A DNA stretch of 64,000 nt from Portulaca oleracea. Lineage: Eukaryota; Streptophyta; Magnoliopsida; Caryophyllales; Portulacaceae. The notes under the pieces were generated by a model. The model was not told where the DNA came from. It worked only from the letters and a program-made list of their open reading frames with translations, and made no database searches. Location of the stretch: assembly GCA_029582165.1 (NCBI GenBank), contig CM055876.1:13783501-13847500 (forward strand). Direction: 5' to 3'. The position numbers and the translations under genes are program-made. Below, one piece after another: positions 56,021 through 64,000 of the stretch (position 1 is its first letter; each line of letters starts with the position of its first letter).

Positions 56021-58036
56021 GGGAAATTGGAATCTAATAAACCAACCTTTGGAGGTCCTTTGAAATAATGAACCAACCTTGAACATTAATTTACAACGAA
56101 CCAACCTTGTCATGTTGCTTTTTCCAGCGAACCGCTACCAAGTTTGACTCGTCAGAAATGTGACATGGCGGTGACGGATGCTTATGTGGCAATTTTTTAA
56201 GCAAAAAAAAAAAGGAAAAAAAATTAGCCACATTTTTTTGCTGAGTTGGACTAAAATAATCAACAATTTTCAATTTTTTAAAATTCCAACTCAACACCCC
56301 TCCCTCTCTCCCCCTCTCTCTCTACCTCTCCCCCTTTCTCTCCAGCCGACCCCTACCCTCCCCACCCACCCTCTCACTTTATCTCTCAAACTCCACCCCA
56401 CCATCACCCATTCACCCTCTTCTCTGCCGCCACCACCGCCGCCACTGCCACCTGCGCTGCCACAATCGCCTTAAGAATGAAGAAGGAGCTACAGTGTTGG
56501 TTTGAGTGTTTAATGGAGGAAGATTGGCGCTACCACAACCACCTCAAAGAACCAGACAACCCCATCCGATTCCCAACCCTCCGAGCAAACCCTGGCTCCG
56601 ACAACCACCTTCGATCTCATTAACTTCGCCAGAGGAACAGCCACCACCGTCGGAATCACTACCTCCACACCTTCCATCATCGCAGCATCCTCCTCCTCCT
56701 CCGGCCCAAACCCTAGAAACTCAAATCAACCCCCTCGCCACCACAGATCGGATAAATCAACACCAGCAACCAGCAACCACCAACAAGAACTCTAACCACA
56801 CAAATTGGGGGATTTCAGGCAGCAGATTCGTCCAGCTAGAGAGAGAAAGAGGTGAGAGAAAAATGGGGAATTGCAGCGAAAATGGGGGCGTTCTAGGGCA
56901 GAGAAAGTGGTGGTGACAATGTCATGTACTGCGGTGCTCTTGCTCACTTACAGAAGTACGTACATCCTAAACTATCACCATCACCTTCTTCTCTCGTGTT
57001 TTGTCTTGTGTTCGACATCCAAAGCGCTAATTTTTCCTGCATGTCTTTGTTATGATCTCCAGGGCTCAGCACAATCACGCAACAATGGTGGATTAGAGCA
57101 TAAAACAGCTTCTTTCTCTACTCGTTCCTGCATTTGTCGCTTTGCATGAGTTGCTGTAATAGGTTTGAAATTGTAGACATTTAGGAGAGTGAGTGAGTCG
57201 GGTTGTTGTTGATCACATTTTGTTAATTGTTATTGGTGAAATTTTTCGTAGAAAGTTTGGTGCAAAGCATAGGCAGGCACAGGAGTTTGGAATTTTAGCA
57301 AGTGTGGATATTCGGACAGGGGATTGATTGTCAAGGTCTAATTTCAAATGTAAAAACAGTGAGTTTTTATGGGTTTTACTACAGCCCTCATCAAATCATT
57401 GTTCATTTGTGTAGTTTTGCAGTGATTTCTTTGATTTGTGCACCAATGCATTTGCAAAGTTTCTCTGATTGAAACAAGCATGAACAAGGAGCTACAGTGT
57501 TGGTTTGAGTGTTTAATGGAGGAAGATTGGCGTCATGGAAGTGAAGAATGGGAGGGGTTTTGCAGGGTTTTAGAAAGGGGATTTACAACTAAATACAGGC
57601 GGTGGTTGAGGTGGTTGTGGCGGCACAGGTGGCGGCGGCGGTGGTGGTGGCGGAGAAGAGGGTGAATGGGTGATGGTGGGGTGGAGTTTGAGAGAAAAAG
57701 TGAGAGGGTGGGGGTCGGCTGGAGAGAAAGGGGGAGAGGTAGAGAGAGAGTGGGAGAGAGAGATGGGTGTTGAGTTGGAATTTTAAAAAATTGAAAATTG
57801 TTAATAATTTTAGTCCAACTCAGTAAAAAAATGTGGCTAATTTTTTCTTTTTTTCCTTAAAAAATTGCCACATAAGCATCCGCCACTGCCATGTCACATT
57901 TCCGACGACTCAATCTCGGTGGTAGTTCGCTAGAAAAAGCAACATGACAAGGTTGGTTCGTTGTAAATTAATGTTCAAGGTTGGTTCTTTATTTCAAAGG
58001 ACCCCCAAATATTGGTTTATTAGATTCCAATTTCCC
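56021..58036. mobile_element. Long-TIR Mutator-like element (non-autonomous)
   Basis: The 2016-bp element begins GGGAAATTGGAATC and ends GATTCCAATTTCCC, with a perfect 9-bp duplication ATCATACTA at 56012-56020 and 58037-58045. The inverted arms are about 450 bp (to about 56475 and from about 57595) and remain highly similar, with a mirrored CT/GA-rich zone. The interior has a 54-bp direct repeat encoding KELQCWFECLMEEDWR at 56477 and 57480. No MULE transposase is present, so it is non-autonomous, possibly a Pack-MULE. Confidence 0.9.
56477..57665 (+). other. MULE interior with possible captured gene fragments
   Basis: Two ATG-led short frames share KELQCWFECLMEEDWR (ATGs at 56477 and 57480) and then diverge. 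An overlapping Pro-rich frame (56506-56916) is low-complexity. No domain is recognised. The repeated peptide could be a captured exon or a duplicated arm segment. Confidence 0.45.
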
Positions 58037-58045
58037 ATCATACTA

Positions 58046-58125
58046 TGGATTCGGATATTTTAGGTTGGTGGATGAGACACCAAAATGAATTTCATTTCTT
58101 GAGTAACATGGCAAGGCATATGTAA
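58046..58125 (+). pseudogene. hAT transposase C-terminal dimerisation fragment
   Basis: Reads MDSDILGWWMRHQNEFHFLSNMARH, the DILxWW..N..F..LS.MARD block of hAT C-termini, then TAA. It is in frame with the exon at 55939-56020 across the MULE. Confidence 0.85.
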
Positions 58126-58323
58126 CGAAATATAAAGGTGAACAATCAAGAAAAATAGTATGGTTAAAGTAAAGCTCAAATACATATTAAAGGGGATACA
58201 AGATTTACATGGAAACCCGATACCAAAAAACAAAAAAAAAACAAAAAAAAACCCCATGGACAACAAAGGAGAAAATATTCCACTATTACAAGAGGAAGAT
58301 TATATGATCTCTCGTAGACTCTT
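58126..58323 (+). other. Residual hAT 3' sequence
   Basis: AT-rich with two A-rich tracts (58229-58250). I see no further gene or transposon terminus before the LTR of element L. Confidence 0.4.
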
Positions 58324-59210
58324 TGATATATAATGAGACCAAGGATGATCAAATTATACAAAAGTCAAGGATCTTTACGTGGTTCTTCAAGTTTGAATGA
58401 AAGAATGAATGAATGGATGGATGGTTAGTATGAATGAAATGGACGAACGAATGAATGATTTGAATGTGGGAATGGATGAAATGTAAGTTTCTTGAATGAT
58501 TGAATGATATTCAAATGAATCTTGAGATTGAAACAAAACAAGATCAATGAAACAAGAATAGAACCTCACAAATGAAATGATGAACGAATTGATGAATGAA
58601 TGAAACGTTGATAATGACGAGAAGAATCTTCAAGGATATAGTCACACCACCTTCAAGAACTCTTCAATGCTACCTATCACCACCAAGGATGCCAACCCAA
58701 GGCTAGAAGTAGACGAATCTCCCTTAAGAGAAACAAAACTAGCACAAAAAGCTAGAGAGAAACAACATCATGTTGAATTTGATTTGTATTTGTATTATTG
58801 AATGAATTGTGTTTACAAAGCACCCAAGGGGTCTATTTATACTAAATGAGAGGCTCCCTTGGCGTGTACAATCAAGAAAAAAAGGTGCATCTAGCTTACA
58901 TCATCCTAAACAAGTATGACATCATAAAGATACAAATATACATAAGCTAGATTAAAACTATGACAACTTGCTCGTTTCTTGTCCAAATTCCAAGATTCAA
59001 AAGCCATTGTGAAGCTCCTTTGATGTAGATCATTTGGTGCTAGGATGACTTTCACAACATCTTCACGGATCTTGAGTTATGGAGCAAATTACCAATCCAC
59101 CCTTTATGAAGCTATTTGGACGTGTGATAAGCATGAGTGATTGAAGCTCCTTTTGTATGAAATCAAGCATTTGGCTCCCATGATGTATATTTGGGACCAA
59201 ATCTACATCA
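58324..59210 (-). repeat. 3' LTR of element L
   Basis: On the minus strand TGATGTAGATTTGG to CTCATTATATATCA, 887 bp. It contains a degenerate GAAT/GGAT repeat (58397-58480) and encodes the last 48 codons of pol. Confidence 0.9.
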
Positions 59211-59653
59211 TTCCCCTCTAGTTGAAAAGAGTTTGTCCTCAAACTAGGAAGTTCTTCTCTATCTCCATAATAAGGCTTGATATCACTCACATTGAAAGTA
59301 CAACTTCCTTCATAGTCTTCACCAAGTTGTAACTTATAAGCATTGTCTCCAATCCTTTCCAAGACTTCATAAGGACCAACTCCTCTTGGTGTAAGCTTAC
59401 CTTTCCTTTTAGAAGAAAATATTTCTTTCTTCAAGTGAATCCAAACAAGATCTCCCGGTTCAAATACAACCTTCTTCCTTGTTTTATTCACTCTACTAGC
59501 TACATCTTGTGTATACTTCAAGATTTTCTCACGAACTTCTTCATGTAGCTTCTTAATCTCTTCCACTCTTTTATTAGCTTCAAAGCTAAACTTTGTTGAA
59601 GTAGAAATAGGTGTAAGATCCATAGGTTGGAGAGGGTTCCTTCCATAAACCAC
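59063..59653 (-). pseudogene. Integrase C-terminus of element L, extending into the 3' LTR
   Basis: 196 codons continue the integrase: VYGRNPLQPMDL, KKVVFEPGDLVWIHLKKE, GVGPYEVLERIGDNAYKLQL and TFNVSDIKPYYGD, then LRTNSFQLEGNDVDLVPN and a 48-residue tail inside the LTR. The VYGxNPL and FNVxDLxPY blocks fit CRM-type integrases. A TAA at 59654-59656, where GAA is expected (SPFEVVYG), separates it from the core. Confidence 0.87.
59211..59245 (-). other. Polypurine tract and pre-PPT hairpin of element L, inside coding sequence
   Basis: On the minus strand arms AGTTTG and CAAACT enclose AGGA (59230-59245), followed by CTTTTCAACTAGAGGGGAA and the LTR. The hairpin lies in codons for LRTNS of the integrase tail. 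Confidence 0.8.
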
Positions 59654-60307
59654 TTAAAAAGGTGACAACCCCGTGGCTTTACTTGGACTTCTATTGAAAG
59701 CAAATTCAGCATGACATAAAAGAGTATCCAACCCTTTCTTATCTTTGCTCACTAAGATTCGAAGTAGAGCTCCCAAAGTACGATTGGTTACTTCGGTTTG
59801 TCCATCCGTTTGTAGATGACATGCGATGCTAAACTTCAATTTTGTACCAAGCTTCTTCCACAATGTTAGCCAAAAATGACTAAGGAACTTTGAATCTCTA
59901 TCACTTACCATGGTCTTGGGGATACCATGTAACTTCACTACTTCTTCAAAATATAGATTTGCAACTTTAGTAGCATCATAGGTGGTATGGCATGGAATGA
60001 AATGTGCCATCTTTGAAAACCTATCAACGACCACCATAATAGAATCCTTGCCTCTTTGAGTTCTTGGTAGACCAACAACGAAGTCTAAACTCACATCTTC
60101 CCATGGACTATGTGGAATAGGCAAAGGAGTATACAAGCCTTGTGGCAAAGCATGTGCCTTTGAAATATTGCAAGTATTACACCTCTTTACTATATGCTCG
60201 ACATCTTTGATCATGCTAGGCCAAAAATAATGCTCCTTCATCATAAGATATGTCTTCTCAATACCAAAATGACCCACCAAAGATCCTCCATTGACCTCAA
60301 TGATCAA
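59654..60307 (-). pseudogene. Integrase zinc finger and core of element L
   Basis: Motifs: GHFGIEKT and EHYFW (His pair), CNTC (Cys pair), [13 protein letters not shown] (Asp), [21 protein letters not shown] (Asp) and [17 protein letters not shown] (Glu). All triad residues are present. A frameshift upstream near 60400 separates it from RNase H, and a stop at 59654-59656 cuts the end. Confidence 0.92.
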
Positions 60308-60971
60308 TAATTCTCGAATGCTACTCCTTGGAATACAAAGTTGATTTCCCTTAAAAAGAAATCCATGCTCAATATGAAAGAGTTGTTGTGGATGCTTCTT
60401 GCAAAGCTCAAAACCTCCTTGAAATCTTCATCATTCTCATACAACTCTTTAATATGCTCAAAACCAAGGACTCTTGAATCAAGAATATGAGTAAGTAAGT
60501 ACCTTCTTGATAAAGCATTCACTCCTTTGTTAAGATGACCCGCTTTATGTTTAATCACAAAATGGAATGCTTGCATGTACTCAACCCATTTGGTGTGTCT
60601 TGGATTCAACTTATGTTGCCCTTGAATGAACTTAAGAGCTTCATGATCACTATGTAGAATGAACTCACCACTTAGAAGATAGTGTCGCCGATGTTCAAGA
60701 GCTCTTATAATTGCATAGAAATCTTTATCATATGTATTATACTTCCTTTTGGTTTCATTCAACTTCTTACTAAAGAATGCAAGAGGTCGGCCCTCTTGAG
60801 ATAACACGGCTCCAATTCCAACTCCACTTGCATCAACTTCAACTTCAAACACTTATCAAAACAAGGTAATGCAAGAATAGGTGCATGACATAATTTCTCC
60901 TTAATCAACTCAAAAGCTTCATTAGCACCTTTACTCCATGAAAACTCCTTCTTTTTCAACAACTCGGTCAT
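60304..60971 (-). pseudogene. RNase H of element L
   Basis: Blocks: [20 protein letters not shown] (RT-RNase H join), [66 protein letters not shown] and FVIKHKAGHLNKGVNALSRR. The active-site acids (VDAS, D/E and HSDHE) are kept. One base is missing near 60855, shifting frame between FDK and FEVEVDAS, and another shift lies near 60400. Confidence 0.9.
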
Positions 60972-61070
60972 AGGTGCAAGAATGGAGCTAAAATTCCTTA
61001 TAAATCTTCTATAAAACGAAGCTAAACCAGGAAAACTTCGTACCTCATGAACAGATGTTGGTGTAGGCCA

Positions 61071-61433
61071 TTATTGAATAGCTTTGACCTTCTCCTTATC
61101 AACTTGAATGCCATCTTTTGAAAGAACATATCCAAGGAACACGATCTTGGATGAGAAAAAGTGGCACTTCTCCATGTTGGCGTAGAGTTGCTCCTTTTCC
61201 AAGATGTACATAACCAACTCTAGATGCTTTACATGCTCATGCTCACTTCTACTATATACAAAAATGTCATCAAAGTAAACTACAACACATTTGCCAATAA
61301 GAGGCTTCAATACATTATTCATTAAACGCATGAAAGTAGATGGTGCATTTGTAAGACCAAATGGCATCACAAGCCACTCATATAACCCTAGCTTACTTGG
61401 TCTTGAATGTCGTTTTCCACTCATCTCCTTCAT
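61071..61433 (-). pseudogene. RT palm/thumb of element L
   Basis: Reads [42 protein letters not shown] and [22 protein letters not shown]. The catalytic YFDD is intact. It is offset from the preceding frame by an apparent four-base insertion near 61395 and ends at a TAA (61071) before [10 protein letters not shown]. Confidence 0.92.
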
Positions 61434-62922
61434 GAATCCTTATTTGATGATATCCACTTCTCAAATCAACTTTGGAGAACACAACACTCCCATGTAACTC
61501 ATCAAGTAGATCCTCAAGGCATGGAATTGGGAATGTATACTTGATTGTGATCTTGTTTATAGCTCGGGAATCCATACACATTCTTTGAGATCCATCTTTC
61601 TTTGGAACAAGTAAAACGGGAATGGCATATGGACTCAAACTTTCACGTACCAAGCCTTTGGATAAAAGATCATCCACTTGCCTTTGAACTTCTTGAGCAT
61701 CCTTTGGATTCATACGATAGGCCGACTTGTTGGGGAGCATAGAACCCGGAACAAGATCAATTTTGTGCTCAATATCTCTTCTTGGAGGCAATCCATTCGG
61801 CATCTCTTTTGGGAACAAATGTTTGAAACGTTCCAAAAGAGGTTTGAGACGTGCATGCTCATGTGTTGGGGATGCTTCCTCTTCCTCCAAGTTTGCTAGA
61901 ATAAGATCTTTATGCTCTTGAAACTCATGATATTCGGCCTTCATGAATGTCACAATGTTAGTCTCCTCCTTTTGTGGTTGTTGTTGGGGACGTATGATCG
62001 ATGATGGGGAGAGAGGAGCCAATGCGATCTTCTTTTTGTTGAGAACAAACGTGTAGGTGTTCATTCTTCCATCATGCGTGACATGCCTATCAAAAAGCCA
62101 AGGTCTCCCAAGTAAAATATGGCAAGCATCCATTGGAATTACATCACACCAAATAGAATCTTTGTAGTTTTTACCAATGGAAAGACTTACTAGTACACGG
62201 TGAACCACACGAATTCCCTTCCCATGACTTAGCCATTGAATTGTGTAGGGGGATGGGTGTGGACTAACCTCCAATTGTAGCTTATTCACCATGGTTGTTG
62301 AAGCGGCATTAGTGCAACTTCCTTCATCAATGATTAAAGAACACACCTTGCCTTGAATGGCACACCTTGTATGAAAGATGTTCTCCCTTTGTTCTTGCTC
62401 GTTTGGAACACAAGCAACACTTAAGGCCCTTCTTACTACTAGCATTTCACCTTCATCCGCCTCCTCTACTTCTTCCTCATTCACGTCATTGGTGCCATTT
62501 TTCTCTTCTTCATTCTCACTTTCATGGTACTCCGGCTCAACATACAAAGCACTTTGATATTCCACCAAAGATACAACTCTTTTATTAGGACACTCTGAGG
62601 CATAATGTCCTAAGCTTTGATATTCAACAGTTTGCATCCAATCTAAGAAGTTTTCGGGATCAAGATTACCATCAAATTCGGGGATTTCCACTTTGAAGTC
62701 AAAACGTTCCTCCCTCCTTGGACGTACACTTCTTTCAGTTTGAGCATCCTCCTCATCTTCTTGAGGTTTTCTAACAAAGGAATCATCACGCATCTCTCTA
62801 TGTTGAAGATGCATATACTTCTTTAATTGATCGGTGAGGTAAACGATCTTTTGTTTCATGAATTCTACATCTTCTTGGGAAGTCGTGGGTGGATCCGTTG
62901 GAGTACTTCCACTAGCCATCAA
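61393..62922 (-). pseudogene. Gag-protease-RT N-terminus of element L, with internal gag deletion
   Basis: From an ATG at 62922, 509 codons remain open. They hold a Gag N-terminus (EIPEFDGNLDPENFLDWMQTVE), then abruptly the end of a zinc knuckle (YQSLGHYASECPNKR), an acidic spacer, protease (CSLIIDEGSCTNAAS, later HILLGRPWLFDRHVTHDG) and RT fingers ([54 protein letters not shown]). Most of the capsid domain and first Cys of the knuckle are missing at about 62620. The protease motif reads DEGS where DGGS or DNGS is usual. The deletion kept the frame. Confidence 0.88.
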
Positions 62923-63130
62923 TCTTATTTCAAAAAGATCACAAAGAAACTCACGGTTTGGGTTAGGGGGTAGGGACGAGAGTTTGGATGTGTTTAGGCT
63001 AGATTGTGTTTGGGTTTAGGGGGTTCTTTGTGGAGTTTATATGGGGGACGAGTAATGAAGATGATGGGGAATGGTTTGTGATGAAAAAGATTGTAAAAGA
63101 TTATATCAAGGACCACAAGATTCAATACCC
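62923..63130 (-). other. Leader of element L
   Basis: About 200 bases between primer site and gag ATG, with G- and T-rich runs on the plus strand and no ORF. Confidence 0.7.
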
Positions 63131-63145
63131 TTGGCTCTGATACCA
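63131..63145 (-). other. Primer-binding site of element L (tRNA-iMet)
   Basis: On the minus strand TGGTATCAGAGCCAA starts four bases from the LTR end and is the standard plant iMet primer complement. Confidence 0.93.
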
Positions 63146-63149
63146 ATTT

Positions 63150-64000
63150 TGATGTATAATGAGACCAAGGATGATCAAGTTATACAAAAGTCAAGGATCT
63201 TTACGTGGTTCTTCAAGTTTGAATGAAAGAATGAATGAATGGATGGTTAGTATGAATGAAATGGACGAACGAATGAATGATTTGAATGTGGGAATGGATG
63301 AAATGTAAGTTTCTTGAATGATTGAATGATATTCAAATGAATCTTGAGATTGAAACAAAACAAGATCAATGAAACAAGAATAGAACCTCACAAATGAAAT
63401 GATGAAAATTGATGAATGAATGAAACGTTGATAATGGCGAGAAGAATCTTCAAGGATATAGTCACACCACCTTCAAGAATTCTTCAATGCTACCTATCAC
63501 CACCAAGGATGCCAACTCAAGGCTAGAAGTAGACGAATCTCCCTTAAGAGAAACAAAACTAGCACAAAAAGCTAGAGAGAAAACAACATCATGTTGAATT
63601 TGATTTGTATTTGTATTATTGAATGAATTGTGTTTACAAGGCACCCAAGGGGTCTATTTATACTAAATGAGAGGCCCCCTTGGCGTGTACAATCAAGAAA
63701 AAAGGTGCATCTAGCTTACATCATCCTAAACAAGTATGACATCATAAAAATACAAATGTACATAAGCTAGATTAAAACTATGATAACTTGCTCGTTTCTT
63801 GTCCAAATTCCAAGATTCAAAAGCCATTGTGAAGCTCCTTTGATGTAGATCATTTGGTGCTAGGATGACTTTCACAACATCTTCACGGATCTTGAGTTAT
63901 AGAGCAAATTACCAATCCACCCTTGATGAAGCTATTTGGATGTGTGATAAGCTTGAGTGATTGAAGCTTCTTTTGTATGAAATCAAGCATTTGGCTCCCA
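63150..64000 (-). repeat. 5' LTR of element L, cut by the window end
   Basis: Matches the 3' LTR with scattered differences. By alignment about 30 more bases lie beyond the window. Confidence 0.9.

Larger units (their letters stand above)
51366..58323 (+). mobile_element. hAT (Ac-like) transposon relic, interrupted
   Basis: The left end near 51366 (TAGACTTGGCAG, then ACCTGACCCAAACCC) resembles Ac-like hAT ends with subterminal CCCGAACCC-type words. A broken transposase follows from 52716 to 58125 with BED finger, RNase H-like core and C-terminal dimerisation part. Two inserts (54118-55361 and 56021-58036) split it. The right end is not visible and is probably displaced by element L. Confidence 0.8.
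58324..64000 (-). mobile_element. Element L: CRM-like chromovirus, right end outside window
   Basis: Two LTRs (58324-59210 and 63150 onward) enclose a 3.9-kb interior with iMet primer site at the right and polypurine tract at the left, so transcription is leftward. Gag (internally deleted), protease, RT, RNase H and integrase are recognisable. About twenty differences are seen by eye between the LTRs over some 850 bp, so it is among the younger insertions here. The CRM assignment rests on the protease and integrase motifs and on the pol frame running into the 3' LTR. Confidence 0.85.

Noticed and set aside
56506..56916. Pro-rich 136-codon frame as a host gene
   Set aside because: Compositionally simple, inside a MULE, overlapping its inverted arm region; kept only as possible captured sequence.

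Overview
The window is repeat-dense nuclear DNA from a flowering plant, most likely a eudicot with a large genome. The organism call rests on plant-type Ty3/gypsy lineages (Tat, Athila and Tekay- and CRM-like chromoviruses), plant tRNA primer sites (iMet, Asp, and an Arg-like site), an Ac-like hAT relic, Mutator-like elements and a Tourist-like MITE. I found no intact host gene, no tRNA or rRNA gene and no prokaryotic feature. Almost every coding stretch is decayed transposon sequence.

The layout is a deep nest. Outermost is element I (45002-49746, a Tekay-like element with no gag-pol). Its 5' LTR is cut by a plus-strand Tat element H, of which only the 3' untranslated region (37883-43253) and 3' LTR (43254-45001) are visible. 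H is cut by minus-strand Tat element B (9586-37882). B is cut three times. Element A, a Tat element of the same family, sits in its integrase (window start to 9585). Element C, an Athila-like non-autonomous element, sits in its RNase H (10256-18747). LTR unit F sits in its leader (24061-35688). F is itself cut by Tekay-like chromovirus G (25249-35258), and the 3' LTR of G holds solo LTR J (27718-29222), a relative of F. A Tourist-like MITE (10659-11609) lies in the 5' LTR of C only.

The right flank (49747-64000) holds two Mutator-type MITEs with 10-bp flanking repeats, an Ac-like hAT pseudogene (about 51366-58125) broken by an LTR-like insert (54118-55361) and by a 2-kb long-TIR Mutator-like element with a perfect 9-bp target duplication (56021-58036), and finally a CRM-like chromovirus L on the minus strand (58324 to beyond the window end).

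No functional pathway is encoded. Elements A and B both carry lesions in or beside the reverse-transcriptase catalytic motif; L has an in-frame gag deletion plus pol frameshifts; C and I have no pol. The structured non-coding DNA is the most interesting material: covarying AAAACC/GGTTTT palindromes in all three Tat LTRs, CACG/CGTG palindromes in F and J, a shared hairpin just before the polypurine tract in four element families, hairpin modules and three tandem arrays in the 3' region of H, and an aberrant 3' end on C with an apparent tRNA-primer copy and filler DNA.
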